A stretch of 64,000 nucleotides of DNA from Desulfosporosinus acididurans (GCF_001029285.1 NZ_LDZY01000017.1:30557-94556); one strand, 5' to 3'; counted from the first letter of the stretch, positions 9,060 through 18,268 are shown. The notes: generated by a model from the sequence alone, not told the origin. Numbers and translations: made by a program.

Positions 9060-9548
9060 TCACTCTTTGTATTTTGCAATTTCTTTTGCGGCCTTGCCAG
9101 TCATATGCTCGATCTTGACCTCTACCACACAGACTCTACTCCAGTCTTTCTCGATTTCCTTCTGCCCTTCCTGCATATAGTCCGGGGAATACTTTCCGAC
9201 AAGACTTTCAAGAGCAGCTCTCCTATCAATATCTTCCGTTAGAATCCTAGCTCTGCCAAAAGCGACAACACTGCGAAAATGAGTCGTGAAGGTTTCCTGA
9301 ATGACCTCATCCTTATCGATGACGCAGAAGGACACCTTATCATTGCGCTTGATTGCATCGATCTTGTGACCTTCCTTTGCGCAGTGGAAATAAAGATTAC
9401 CATCTATATAAGCGTAGCTAATCGGAATTCCGTACGGATAGCCGTCATCGCCCGTTACAGACAACACACCTGCCGAGTGAGCCTTAATAATCTCACTTGT
9501 TTCTTCTTCGGACAATAGTTGTTTCTTTCTTCTCATTTCTCTAAACAT
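9060..9548 (-). CDS. Pyridoxamine 5'-phosphate oxidase-fold flavoprotein (NimA-like)
   Basis: About 162 residues with the split-barrel FMN-binding fold: LSVTGDDGYPYGIPISYAY near residue 30, LYFHCAKEGHKIDAIKRN near 55 and VVAFGRARIL near 95. The pattern matches the 5-nitroimidazole resistance (NimA)/PNPOx-like family, whose members bind FMN and reduce small substrates. The start is placed at the ATG at 9548, 6 bases after GAGGTG, rather than the overlapping GTG at 9557. Drug resistance should not be assumed, because many anaerobes carry housekeeping members. Confidence 0.8.
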   Translation of the reverse strand: MFREMRRKKQLLSEEETSEIIKAHSAGVLSVTGDDGYPYGIPISYAYIDGNLYFHCAKEGHKIDAIKRNDKVSFCVIDKDEVIQETFTTHFRSVVAFGRARILTEDIDRRAALESLVGKYSPDYMQEGQKEIEKDWSRVCVVEVKIEHMTGKAAKEIAKYKE

Positions 9549-10059
9549 TAAGCACACCTCATTTTCTTCTTGTTTACTTAGATATTACATAGTAGTTATC
9601 GTTGTAATCGGCAATAATAGGCAGAAACTCTTCGTTATAAGATTGGCTACGGCTATCCCAAGTGCCGTATCGATTCTTAAAAATGGAACATCCAGGTTAA
9701 ACAGTTTCTTGTTCTATATTATGAAAAAAGAGCAGTTAAGTCATTTTGTGTTTTACTGTATGGAATGTTATGCAAATATTGTCGTATATTCTATCACACT
9801 TTAAGTATCATGTCGAATATTTGTGAAAAAATAAACTTTTTGATAATTTGCGCAAAAACAGTTAAAATTTATATATAACTTCTATTCACGAAATTCTTAA
9901 TTTAATCCTAAAGGGGGGATCCGATCTTTAACTAAGGTATTTCATGACGTAGTAAGTGGCAGACCTCCATGTTCGGGGCGAAACGAGAAACTAATCGCAA
10001 TCGCACTAATATTCTAACTAACTATTTTGAAAAGCTTGATAAGAAGGAAGGGGTTTTCG
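9549..10059. other. Long intergenic region with an uncharacterised leader before the lactate permease
   Basis: About 510 bp without a credible gene. The left half is AT-rich and may hold divergent promoters. From about 9910 there is a GC-richer stretch running from a GGGGGG tract through GTTCGGGGCGAAACGAG to the permease ribosome site. It could be a transcribed leader with secondary structure. I could not match it to a known riboswitch. Confidence 0.4.
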
Positions 10060-11721
10060 ATGCCTTGGACACAGAATTATTCAGCATTAGCCGGTAGTAT
10101 TGGTTTTACTTCACTCGCTGTCGCAGTACCTATCCTCTATCTATTTTGGGCTTTAGCTGTTAAAAAAATGACGGGTCACATTGCTGGTGTAACCACTCTT
10201 ATATTAACTATTCTAGATGTTGTTATCGTTTACAAAATGCCCGTTTCAATGGCGATTTCCGCCAGCATCTTGGGAGTTTTCAACGGACTCTTTCCGATTG
10301 CCTGGATTGTTTTTTCGGCTGTATTTCTCTATAATTTGGTCGTTGAAGCTGGGCAATTCGATGTCATTAAATCATCAATCGCATCACTCTCGGATGACCG
10401 TCGACTTCAAACCTTGTTAATTGCTTTTTCCTTTGGTGCCTTCCTGGAAGGTGCAGCAGGTTTTGGTGCACCGGTTGCTATTGCTGGAGCTATCCTTATA
10501 GGTTTAGGGTTTGAACCTCTATATGCTGCCGGCCTCTGCTTAATCGCAGATACCGCCCCTGTTGCATTCGGTGGCATTGGCAGCCCAATCATTGCCGCAG
10601 GTTCAGTTACAGGAATAAGCGCCAATGTTATTTCCCAAGCAGTTGGACGCCAATTGCCATTCCTTTCTATTTTAGTTCCAATGTACCTTATCATTGTCTT
10701 GGCTGGATGGAAGAAGACCGTTGAAGTGCTTCCAGCTGTTCTTATAGCGGGTGGTTCCTTTGCTATAACACAATTTTTCTCCTCTAATTATTTAGGAGCT
10801 TATCTTCCAGACATCATCTCTTCTCTTGTATCTCTTGTCTGCACAGCAGCTTTCCTCAAAGTTTGGAAGCCAAAAACTATTTGGCGTTTCCCGCATGAAA
10901 AAGATACTAAATCAGATACCGCTGTCAAATATACTGGAGCTCAAATTTTAAAAGCTTGGACACCGTTTATTATCTTAACCATCTTTGTTGGTATTTGGGG
11001 AGTACCTGCTTTCAAAGATTTTGTAGCTAAAGACCTGAGATGGTTTATCAACATTAAACATTGGCCTGGTCTTGATGGCTTAATTTATAAAGCAGCACCG
11101 ATTGTTCCCAAACCTACTCTTTATCCTGCGAACTATGAATGGGATTTCTTCTCTGCCGCAGGAACAGCTATTCTTTTAGCTGCTATCATTTCTTCCTTTG
11201 TCCTCGGACTGAAGCCATCAAAGACAATCAAGGTTTTTGGAGCGACATTCAAGCAACTTCTCTATCCGATTATTATGATGGGTTCCGTATTAGGAATCGC
11301 TTATCTGGCAAACTACTCTGGAATGTCCTTTACACTTGGTTTACTGTTCGCTTCCACCGGAAAAATCTTTCCGTTCCTGTCTCCTATCTTGGGATGGTTG
11401 GGTGTATTCTTAACCGGTTCGGACACATCTTCCAACGCCTTGTTTGGCAAACTGCAAATGACAACTGCTTCGCAGTTAGGCTTAAACCCAGTCCTGGCAG
11501 TTTCCGCCAACAGTTCCGGAGGTGTTATGGGTAAAATGATTTCGCCCCAATCTTTGGCTGTTGCAGCAGCTGGTACCAATCAAGTGGGTAAAGAATCAAG
11601 TTTGTTCCGTTTCACCTTTAAACACTCTCTCGGATTTGTGGTGGTTGTCGGCATAATCATTCTACTTCAGGCCTACGTTTTCCCCGGTATGTTACCCCAC
11701 GTGACGCTTGCACTTCAATAA
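10060..11721 (+). CDS. lctP: L-lactate permease family transporter
   Basis: A 553-residue polytopic protein of the LctP/LldP family, which imports lactate or glycolate with protons. Family features seen: the FGAFLEGAAGFGAPVAIAG segment near residue 135, APVAFGGIGSPIIAAG near 170, and the C-terminal TGSDTSSNALFG and NSSGGVMGKMISPQSLAVAA motifs. ATG 10060 follows GGAAGGGG at good spacing; the TTG at 10027 is in frame but unsupported. The gene has its own terminator and no lactate dehydrogenase beside it. Lactate is a common electron donor in this bacterial group, so the role in lactate uptake is likely. Confidence 0.92.
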   Translation: MPWTQNYSALAGSIGFTSLAVAVPILYLFWALAVKKMTGHIAGVTTLILTILDVVIVYKMPVSMAISASILGVFNGLFPIAWIVFSAVFLYNLVVEAGQFDVIKSSIASLSDDRRLQTLLIAFSFGAFLEGAAGFGAPVAIAGAILIGLGFEPLYAAGLCLIADTAPVAFGGIGSPIIAAGSVTGISANVISQAVGRQLPFLSILVPMYLIIVLAGWKKTVEVLPAVLIAGGSFAITQFFSSNYLGAYLPDIISSLVSLVCTAAFLKVWKPKTIWRFPHEKDTKSDTAVKYTGAQILKAWTPFIILTIFVGIWGVPAFKDFVAKDLRWFINIKHWPGLDGLIYKAAPIVPKPTLYPANYEWDFFSAAGTAILLAAIISSFVLGLKPSKTIKVFGATFKQLLYPIIMMGSVLGIAYLANYSGMSFTLGLLFASTGKIFPFLSPILGWLGVFLTGSDTSSNALFGKLQMTTASQLGLNPVLAVSANSSGGVMGKMISPQSLAVAAAGTNQVGKESSLFRFTFKHSLGFVVVVGIIILLQAYVFPGMLPHVTLALQ

Positions 11722-11735
11722 CATTCAATTCGCCT

Positions 11736-11773
11736 AAGAAGACTGTTCTTTTTGATAGGACAGTCTTCTTTAA
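11736..11773 (+). terminator. Intrinsic terminator of lctP
   Basis: An 11-bp inverted repeat (AAGAAGACTGT / ACAGTCTTCTT) about 15 bp after the lctP stop, followed by a short T-rich stretch. Confidence 0.8.
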
Positions 11774-11910
11774 ATTTGATAAAAAGCAAATAAATTACAG
11801 GACCATGGTTAAAGCTAGACATTACCCATCATTACTAGTTTTTCACCCATTCCGTTAAGGGTGGAGCTTGAAGTTTAGTTTTACTTTATAAATCCAAAAA
11901 TCAAAAAAGT

Positions 11911-12075
11911 CTAGTTTATAAACTATTTGTAAACTAGGCCGGTTGCACTACTTATTCCACATGTATCAAGCGCCCAATTACGATACATGCTTCAAAAAAT
12001 TCCTTGTCATTATAAGATACCTACTGTATAACCACGTGTATTATATCGCAAAAATGTCATGAAATTTGTCGTAAA
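11911..12075 (+). repeat. Second repeat family, copy 1 (interrupted)
   Basis: A hairpin CTAGTTTA...TAAACTAG (11911-11937) followed by GCCGGTTGC, then about 100 unrelated bases, then CGCAAAAATGTCATGAAATT to 12075. The same two blocks occur directly joined at 17985-18053. Both copies lie just upstream (on the plus strand) of a copy of the hairpin-ended repeat family. No coding potential. Confidence 0.55.
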
Positions 12076-12173
12076 ATTGCACACGCTTTCCATGTCATCA
12101 TTTGATGAAGCGTGGAATGTAAATTGATAATATTAGTATTTTATAATATAATTAATTCAATAAACAACCACCT

Positions 12174-12290
12174 GTGAACTCATTCAGCTAAAGCTGAACA
12201 TCGGGGCTTCAGAAGGAGGACTCTAACCCACTGAAGTTAACGAGGGGCCCACCCCCACTTATAGAAGTGGGAACCTTAAAAACTGGATAA
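12174..12290 (+). repeat. Hairpin-ended interspersed repeat, copy B (internally deleted)
   Basis: 117 bp. It keeps the left end (GTGAACTCATTCAGCTAAAG), the CGGGGCTTCAG block and the right-end hairpin and tail (AAAAACTGGATAA), but lacks the central palindrome and flanking segment. Its right boundary lies only a few bases before the ArsR-type gene, so that gene's promoter and ribosome site are partly made of the element. Confidence 0.75.
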
Positions 12291-12293
12291 AGG

Positions 12294-12608
12294 ATGAACA
12301 TCATGAACCAAATAGAATTAAGTGCCAAAGTTTTAAAGGCGCTTGGCCATCCTATTCGTTATAAGATTGTCAAATTTTTGCTTGATGAAGCAAAATGCGT
12401 CTGTAAACTTACTGAAGATGTAGAATTTAGTCAATCTAACTTATCACAGCACTTAAAGATCCTCAAAGAGGCCGGTGTACTCGTCAGCGAGAGAGTTGGT
12501 CTCAATGTTCATTACCGTATTAGCAGCGAAAAAGTAAAAGCAATTATCGAACTAACGGATGATTTTGCTATTGCCCATATTAAGAGCATTCAAGAATCTA
12601 TTACTTAA
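12294..12608 (+). CDS. ArsR/SmtB-family transcriptional regulator
   Basis: About 104 residues (101 from the second ATG at 12303) with a winged helix-turn-helix: LKALGHPIRYKIVKFLL near residue 15, the recognition region FSQSNLSQHLKILKEAGVL near 45 and the wing LVSERVGLNVHYRI near 62. Cysteines in AKCVCKL could bind a metal or arsenite, as in ArsR. It is followed after 13 bp by a small CxxC thioredoxin-like protein, a frequent ArsR partner. The upstream region is provided by repeat copy B. The inducer is unknown. Confidence 0.88.
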   Translation: MNIMNQIELSAKVLKALGHPIRYKIVKFLLDEAKCVCKLTEDVEFSQSNLSQHLKILKEAGVLVSERVGLNVHYRISSEKVKAIIELTDDFAIAHIKSIQESIT

Positions 12609-12621
12609 GGAGGAACTGAAA

Positions 12622-12861
12622 ATGGAGATTAAAATCCTAGGCAGCGGTTGTGCCAACTGTAAGAAATTAGAGGCTAATGCCAGAGCAGCTATTGCAGAGA
12701 TGGGAATCGAAGCCTCAATAACAAAAGTTGAGGATATTAAAGAAGTCATGAAGTATGGCGTCATGAGAACTCCGGGATTTGTGATTAACGAAAAGGTTAA
12801 ATCCTATGGAAAAGTATTGTCTGCTGCAGAAATTAAGAAGTTAATTCAAGCACAAGATTAA
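12622..12861 (+). CDS. Small thioredoxin-like redox protein (MTH895 type)
   Basis: A 79-residue thioredoxin-fold protein with the active-site motif GCANCKKLEANA near residue 10 and the cis-proline region GVMRTPGFVINEKV near 45. It belongs to the small redox-active disulfide family seen in anaerobes and archaea, often next to ArsR-type regulators and permeases or cytochrome-biogenesis-like genes. A GGAGG site sits 8 bases upstream of the ATG. Coupling with the preceding ArsR gene suggests a thiol- or metal-responsive redox role; the partner is unknown. Confidence 0.88.
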   Translation: MEIKILGSGCANCKKLEANARAAIAEMGIEASITKVEDIKEVMKYGVMRTPGFVINEKVKSYGKVLSAAEIKKLIQAQD

Positions 12862-12903
12862 GCAAAGGTTCCTTGCCTATCATTAACAATAATACTTTAC
12901 TTT

Positions 12904-12933
12904 AAAACCGCCACCAAGGATGACGGTTTTTTT
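12904..12933 (+). terminator. Probable intrinsic terminator after the ArsR operon
   Basis: AAAACCG...CGGTTTT with an imperfect inner stem, followed by a T7 run, about 40 bp after the redox protein stop. Confidence 0.65.
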
Positions 12934-12948
12934 GTTCTTTTGCCTGGG

Positions 12949-12970
12949 TTAGCTATAGCTGAACGAGTTC
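12949..12970 (-). repeat. Remnant of the hairpin-ended repeat's left end
   Basis: 22 bases, TTAGCTATAGCTGAACGAG plus TTC, match the reverse complement of the left-end hairpin of the repeat family with one or two changes. Nothing of the rest of the element is present. Confidence 0.4.
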
Positions 12971-12997
12971 TCTGGCTTAAAATCCCCCTTTAACTTT

Positions 12998-14959
12998 CTA
13001 GAAATTCAAACCTTCTTGCAAACTTTTCAAAAATACTTGGGCGATGTCAGGATCAAACTGTTTTCCGGAATTTGTTTGAATTTCATATAAAGCCTGTTCC
13101 TTAGTGAGGGCATCTCTGTAGGGGCGAGTACTTATCATTGCATCATAACTATCAGCCAGAGCAATAACTCTTGAAATCCTCGGTATTGATTCTCCTTTTA
13201 ACCCTTTCGGATAACCGCTCCCATCCCATCGTTCATGATGTGCCAATATATAATCTGCCAACTCTAACATTTCATATGATGTACTTATTATCCTATAGCC
13301 GATAGCGGGATGGCTCTTTATCTGTTCTAACTCAGCTTCAGTTAACTTCCCCGGTTTGTTAAGTATACCTTCTTCGATAGCAATTTTTCCTATATCATGA
13401 AGCAGACCAGCAACCCTCAGTCTCCTTATTTCAATTTCAGATAGACCCATCGCTCTCCCTATATACTGGCATAATTCACTAACTCTTTTGGAATGTTGTT
13501 CTTCCCTTGGGTTTTTTTCGTGTAAGGTGTTAATGACAGTGTTAATCAGATTATTCCTCGTACCTTCGTTTTCAACAATTTTAACTTTATACATTGAATC
13601 CTCAGCACTTTTCAGAACCTTTAATATATCTTCTGCGGCACTCTTCTTAGTTTCCCACCCAAATGAAATGCTGACTTGTATCGAGTTAACACTCAAAGAC
13701 CGACAATGTTTTTTTATTCTATTAACAATGTTTTCTGCTTCATCTTTATTAGTCTTAGGTAAAAGAATTACAAATTCATCGCCCCCCCATCGAGCAATTA
13801 TATCACCAGTTCGACAAGCGTTTTGAATGGCTATTACAGCTTTCTGTAAAAGCTCGTCTCCTTTATCATGGCCAAAGGCATCGTTTACGAGCTTTAAACC
13901 ATTAACATCGCCCATGATAATAGAAATTGGGAGGTTTCTTTTTGTATCTAGCCGCTTTATCTCCTCTTCGTAGAATCGTCTGTTATAAAGACCTGTTAAT
14001 ACATCATGATAACTTAAATACTGATTTTCTTTGTCTCGCTTCTTTCGATCAGAGATATCCCTTATAATACTGAGAAGAACCCGTTCAGATCCTAAATAAG
14101 CTCCTTGTGTGCTTACTTCGACATCTAATGGCGTGCCATCCTTGCGATAATGAACAGTTTCCAAAGTTATGCCATTTTTATCAGCTGCTTCCATTTGAGC
14201 TATAATAGCTGAAGAATTGTAAAAATGTCTCAAATCAGAAACATTTAAGGATGAAAATTCTTCCTGTGTATAACCATATATACTCGTCGCAGTGTTATTG
14301 ACTTCAAGGATATTTCCTTCCTTATCAAGGAACCATATTGCATCGTGTGCCTTTTCAGCCAGAATCTCATATTTTTTTAGTCTTTCTAATAATTGATTTC
14401 TCTCAGTCATGTCAATCCCTATTCCAGCAAAATACTGTCGATCATCAATGCTCACCAAACTAGCTGTTAAGTACATTGGTATTGTAGTGCCGTCCTTTTT
14501 TTGCAAATTTGCCTCAGCATCTCCGTAGCCCTCTTTGTTTACCCTTTCGATACCTTTTATGACCGCAGTTTGACTTTCCAAATCGTTTTGATACCAATCC
14601 ATTATATGTCTATTATTTAATTCGCAATAAGAATACCCAGTTATCTCCTCATGTTTCTTATTCCATCTCACTAACTTGCTATTATCATCGTACAAATAAA
14701 TCATGCCAGGCGCACTGTCAAATAACGCATCTGTAAAAATTCTCTCTTTTTTTAGCTTGTCTTCGGCAAGTATCTTTTCTGCTATTTCTTCTTCCAAAAT
14801 AGCATTTAATTCTTGGAGTTGATAGGTACGCTCCGCTACTTTCGCCTCTAATTCTTCATTTAATTTGTTGAGATCATCTTCTGCTTTTTGACGTTTGATA
14901 ATTTCTTCTTCAAGTATCGCATTAATTTCTTCTAACTCTGCATTAGACTCTTCGAGCAT
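12998..14959 (-). CDS. PAS-PAS-GGDEF-HD-GYP protein, probably the C-terminal part of a split sensor
   Basis: 653 residues: coiled coil (1-72), two PAS domains (about 75-190 and 195-305), GGDEF diguanylate cyclase (315-465) and HD-GYP phosphodiesterase (475-650). Both enzyme sites look intact: WGGDEF at 391-396 with an RxxD inhibitory site (RTGD) five residues before it, and HDIGK at 521 plus GYP at 582. It could both make and break c-di-GMP. There is no ribosome site before the ATG, which starts one base after the stop of the PocR-domain gene. Shifting one base joins the two coiled coils smoothly, so it is probably one gene split by a frameshift. Confidence 0.88.
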   Translation of the reverse strand: MLEESNAELEEINAILEEEIIKRQKAEDDLNKLNEELEAKVAERTYQLQELNAILEEEIAEKILAEDKLKKERIFTDALFDSAPGMIYLYDDNSKLVRWNKKHEEITGYSYCELNNRHIMDWYQNDLESQTAVIKGIERVNKEGYGDAEANLQKKDGTTIPMYLTASLVSIDDRQYFAGIGIDMTERNQLLERLKKYEILAEKAHDAIWFLDKEGNILEVNNTATSIYGYTQEEFSSLNVSDLRHFYNSSAIIAQMEAADKNGITLETVHYRKDGTPLDVEVSTQGAYLGSERVLLSIIRDISDRKKRDKENQYLSYHDVLTGLYNRRFYEEEIKRLDTKRNLPISIIMGDVNGLKLVNDAFGHDKGDELLQKAVIAIQNACRTGDIIARWGGDEFVILLPKTNKDEAENIVNRIKKHCRSLSVNSIQVSISFGWETKKSAAEDILKVLKSAEDSMYKVKIVENEGTRNNLINTVINTLHEKNPREEQHSKRVSELCQYIGRAMGLSEIEIRRLRVAGLLHDIGKIAIEEGILNKPGKLTEAELEQIKSHPAIGYRIISTSYEMLELADYILAHHERWDGSGYPKGLKGESIPRISRVIALADSYDAMISTRPYRDALTKEQALYEIQTNSGKQFDPDIAQVFLKSLQEGLNF

Positions 14960-14960
14960 T

Positions 14961-15614
14961 TTAGTTTGTTGTCATAATTAATTCATCAGTTCTTTTCTTG
15001 ATCTCGACTTCAAGTTCAATATTAAGATTCTTAATCGTTACTTCATTCTTGATCTTGCTATTAATCTCTTGAACCAAAGAAATATTTTTCACTGCATACT
15101 TGGAGAGCAGTTGTGCATTTAGATAAAGGTAATCACAGACGTTTTCGAATTGCTGCTTAGACATGCGTTTGACTTTAGCTAATTTATTACGATATATATC
15201 CCGGTCAATATTAAGTTCATCTGCATATTTTAGTAAGTCAGTAATTTTAGAATCTTCTTCGAGAACTTGTCCAATCAGCCAGTCAGCAATATGTACTCCA
15301 TTAACAATAATGCTTGCTCCGCCATCAAGTAGTCCGGCACTTAAACATCGCTGAATATTAGGTCCGTCTTCTCTGGGACTCCCGATAACCGAATCTGATT
15401 TTTGGCAGTTATATAGACCTTTTTCAGTGTTCCTTATTTCTTTACACAAATCGCAAAAACCACTTGGCGCTGTTATAGAAGTCCCATCGGGTTCAGTGAT
15501 GATAGATGCCACACCTGTAGCCGCTGAAAACAGATCTTGTAGCTTTTGTATTTCATTGAGATCAAAGAGTTCAGTAAATTGACTTAAGCTTTCAGATGTG
15601 AACCGCTCGCTCAT
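14961..15614 (-). CDS. PocR-domain sensory protein (N-terminal part of the split GGDEF/HD-GYP sensor)
   Basis: About 217 residues. A PocR ligand-binding domain (residues about 10-165) shows the cysteine pattern GFCDLCKEIRNTEKGLYNC and the region CLSAGLLDGGASIIVNGVHI. A coiled coil ending KKRTDELIMTTN follows, then a stop. PocR domains sense small molecules such as diols or simple hydrocarbons and may hold a metal through the cysteines. ATG 15614 is chosen because AGAGGTG lies 6 bases before it. The downstream ORF continues the same coiled coil in another frame. Confidence 0.82.
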   Translation of the reverse strand: MSERFTSESLSQFTELFDLNEIQKLQDLFSAATGVASIITEPDGTSITAPSGFCDLCKEIRNTEKGLYNCQKSDSVIGSPREDGPNIQRCLSAGLLDGGASIIVNGVHIADWLIGQVLEEDSKITDLLKYADELNIDRDIYRNKLAKVKRMSKQQFENVCDYLYLNAQLLSKYAVKNISLVQEINSKIKNEVTIKNLNIELEVEIKKRTDELIMTTN

Positions 15615-15940
15615 CCATAACACCTCTTTCTTTTAGAAAACAACCGATGTTTTTTTATTAATAAACTTCGCTTTCCTGCTAGCATGTGATACCCATATCT
15701 CATATAATTACACTTTTGTTTATAATACTTTAAAATTTTAAGTTTTCCAACATGTAATTTTCGAGATATTTCGACATTTATACGTAAATGGTTTTTATTG
15801 AAAATTGGCCATGATTATTTCTTAAATAATAGATTATAATGACAATAAGCTCATATTTTAATTGATAAACCCATATCAATCTTTCCAGCCATCTAATTTC
15901 AGAAGAAATTACGAAGATAAAGCCAAGACATGAGAGAACT

Positions 15941-15969
15941 AAAAGCCGCCCTGCTGTAGGACGGCTTTT
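15941..15969 (+). terminator. Hairpin with T-run, terminator-like
   Basis: AAAAGCCG-CCT / AGG-CGGCTTTT stem with a 5-base loop, followed by TTTT. It lies in the roughly 490-bp gap before the zinc-ribbon gene. The rest of that gap is AT-rich and shows no gene. Confidence 0.55.
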
Positions 15970-16106
15970 AATGTTTAAGCAATTTAATCCAAAAATTTAG
16001 TAACGCAGAAATCTTAACTGAATACTCTTGATTATAGACCCATATTGAAAACCCCTTACTTGTAATATGGATATAGGCAACGCATTTGAAGGAAGGTTGT
16101 AATAAT

Positions 16107-16313
16107 TTGGCGGATAATTTAGGGATTCCGTATTTTTTGTGTCCTAACTGTGGACAGGTTAGTAAATCGAACAAATGGGCTTCTATATCTCGTAGAATGA
16201 CAACAATCACCGTTTCGTTCAATTATAGGGGGAAACCTAAGAATTCAAAGAATGTTGTATGCCCTATGTGCAAAAAGGTGTGTCGTTACCAAGACGTCGT
16301 TGAGTGCAAATAG
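16107..16313 (+). CDS. Small zinc-ribbon protein, hypothetical
   Basis: About 68 residues with two CxxC knuckles, FLCPNCGQVS and VVCPMCKKVCRYQD, as in small zinc ribbons. The function is not recognised. TTG 16107 is preferred to TTG 16086 because GGAAGG lies 10-12 bases before it. Between the knuckles is a basic patch (SISRRMTT, NYRGKPKN) compatible with nucleic-acid binding, but this is only suggestive. It converges on the chemoreceptor gene, with about 20 bp between stop codons. Confidence 0.6.
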   Translation: MADNLGIPYFLCPNCGQVSKSNKWASISRRMTTITVSFNYRGKPKNSKNVVCPMCKKVCRYQDVVECK

Positions 16314-16331
16314 CCAAAGGGATTCTCACTA

Positions 16332-17675
16332 CTATTCTAATTTAAACTTTTCTGTTGATTCTTGCAGTGACCGAGAGGCTGCTTGAAGCTCTTCAGTCAA
16401 AGTATTGATTTCCATCATTGCTTTCATTTGTTCTAAACTGCCCGAAGCCACTTCTTCAGTTTTGAGGGTAGTCTCTTTGATAATGGCACCAACCTGTTCT
16501 ATTTTCGAAAAAATATCATGAGAATTATCAGCAATATTTCGGGCGAATTGAGCTACTTCCTTGACTTGACGATTGACTATCTGTGTCGTTTCCATAATCT
16601 TATTAAATGTTTTCTGAGCTTCTTCAATTATTTTGACTCCATTACGAACAACGTCTTTTTCTGCTGTCATGCTGGCAATAGCCCTGTCAACGTTATGTTT
16701 AATATCCAGTATGATCTGCTCAATTTGAACACTGGATTGGTTTGATTGCTCCGCCAGTTTGCGGACTTCATCGGCTACAACACTGAAACCACGACCATGT
16801 TCCCCTGCTCGTGCGGCTTCAATAGCTGCGTTTAAGGACAATAAGTTTGTTTGGTCCGATATGGCCTTAATGGTTGCGACAATTGTTTGAATTGAGCTGG
16901 ATTTTTCACCGAGTTCGGAAATAATGGTACCAGTCTCATCGACAGTTTGATGAATGTGGAGCATTTGGGCGTTTGTTTCGGTAATCGCTTGATCTCCTTT
17001 ATTGGCTAAGGTCAGCGCCTGAGTGGAAGCTTGATCCGCAAGAGATACACTTTGGTCAATTTGTTCAATTCCGGCAGACATTTTCTCGATCGTGGAAAGA
17101 ATAGCCTGAAGATTATTATCCTGACTTTGGTTTTGTGATCCTTGGGCTAACTCATCGATACATTGAGATATTTGCTTTGCAGCACTGGCGGTTACTTCTA
17201 CGCGTTCTCCCAAAGTTTGAGATGATTCCTGAAACGTTTTTACTCCATAGGAAATATTTTCAACTAGTGAGCGAAAATTTTCAAGCATTATACCAAGTGA
17301 CTGGCATAGTTTCCCTATTTCGTCTGTTTTCGTAAGACTACTTAAAGTTGGTGTCAGATCACCTTTCGCCAGTGTATCGGCAAAATCGACGGCATGTCTT
17401 AAGGGTCTTGAAGTTAGAAATGAGATATAAAGTCCGTATAGAAATATTAATAGACTGGCGAGAGTTGAAAAGATTAATAAAGTTTCAATATGAGTTACCA
17501 ATTTGCCTCCCCGTAACGCTAAGTAATAAGCAAAACCGCCGCTTGAAAGGTTAATTAATGCACTGATTAAAAAGGCAAGAATAAGCTTATGGGAAAGAGT
17601 AAGGTTAAACCACCAGCGGATAATTCTGGAATGGCGAAAAAGATATTGGCTCAAACGCTCTAGAAATGATGTCAA
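16332..17675 (-). CDS. Methyl-accepting chemotaxis protein without a large outer domain
   Basis: 447 residues: TM1 (about 28-52) and TM2 (about 60-85) separated by only a few residues, HAMP (about 86-140) and a long cytoplasmic signalling helix pair with the conserved hairpin tip [20 protein letters not shown] followed by [16 protein letters not shown]. With almost no extracellular loop, it probably senses an internal or membrane-borne signal such as redox or energy state. It starts at TTG 17675, 6 bases after GAGGAGG. No other chemotaxis gene lies nearby. Confidence 0.9.
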   Translation of the reverse strand: MTSFLERLSQYLFRHSRIIRWWFNLTLSHKLILAFLISALINLSSGGFAYYLALRGGKLVTHIETLLIFSTLASLLIFLYGLYISFLTSRPLRHAVDFADTLAKGDLTPTLSSLTKTDEIGKLCQSLGIMLENFRSLVENISYGVKTFQESSQTLGERVEVTASAAKQISQCIDELAQGSQNQSQDNNLQAILSTIEKMSAGIEQIDQSVSLADQASTQALTLANKGDQAITETNAQMLHIHQTVDETGTIISELGEKSSSIQTIVATIKAISDQTNLLSLNAAIEAARAGEHGRGFSVVADEVRKLAEQSNQSSVQIEQIILDIKHNVDRAIASMTAEKDVVRNGVKIIEEAQKTFNKIMETTQIVNRQVKEVAQFARNIADNSHDIFSKIEQVGAIIKETTLKTEEVASGSLEQMKAMMEINTLTEELQAASRSLQESTEKFKLE

Positions 17676-17984
17676 GGTAACGTCCTCCTCTAATTAAAAT
17701 TTAAGTAACAATATCAAATGATAGTAAAATTTATAATTCAATCATTAAAACGTCTCCAAATTTGGAAAGAACTCTTACCAGTAACCACAATAATATTTTT
17801 CGATTCAATAGAACTTCTTCTTCAATTGTTAAATTCCTCTTATTTAAAACAAAAAGAAGCCGATTTAGCTTCAAGATCGTTACATAACAACGCACGAGTC
17901 CACTAATTTTTTCAAACGTTTAACCCACGCTTTTTGAGTGTTCTTTGAACTGCAGAAATTAATTCGAAAAATCAAGAAATAAGC

Positions 17985-18053
17985 CTAGTTTATAAATAAT
18001 TCATAAACTAGGCCGGTTGCGCTGCGCAAAAATGTCGCGAAATTTATCGTAAA
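17985..18053 (+). repeat. Second repeat family, copy 2 (compact)
   Basis: Hairpin CTAGTTTAT...ATAAACTAG, GCCGGTTGC, then GCGCAAAAATGTCGCGAAAT and TTATCGTAAA without the roughly 100-bp insert seen in copy 1 (11911-12075). It ends 20 bp before repeat copy C. The rest of 17676-17984 is AT-rich with no convincing gene. Confidence 0.55.
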
Positions 18054-18073
18054 GAAAGTCATCGCTACTTTGT

Positions 18074-18254
18074 TTATCCAGTTTTTAAGACCCCCACTTC
18101 TTAAGTGGGGGTGGGTCCTTTGTTAACTTCAGGTGGGATAGAGTCCTCCTTCGCCGCTAAGTATTTCTATTGGGAAAGGCGGCTCGGCAATAATGTCCAC
18201 TGGACATTATTGTATCTGAGGCCCCGATGTTCAGCTTTAGCTGAACGAGTTCAC
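18074..18254 (-). repeat. Hairpin-ended interspersed repeat, copy C (full length, inverted)
   Basis: 181 bp in reverse orientation. On the minus strand it runs from GTGAACTCGTTCAGCTAAAG to AAAAACTGGATAA. The left-end hairpin GTTCAGC/GCTGAAC is perfect. The right-end hairpin is CCCCCACTT CTT AAGTGGGGG, and the central 23-bp palindrome lies at 18189-18211. It lies 14 bp beyond the stop of the DsrE-like gene. Confidence 0.78.
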
Positions 18255-18268
18255 TCACGCACATGAAA

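Noticed and set aside
9060..9548. A nitroimidazole resistance determinant
   Set aside because: The fold matches NimA-like proteins but most members are not resistance genes; only the family level is supported.
15968..16222. 84-codon minus-strand frame opposite the zinc-ribbon gene
   Set aside because: The plus strand has two CxxC knuckles and a better start, while the minus frame has no recognisable features.
17718..17906. 62-codon plus-strand frame before the second repeat
   Set aside because: No ribosome site, low-complexity AT-rich sequence and no recognisable domain.
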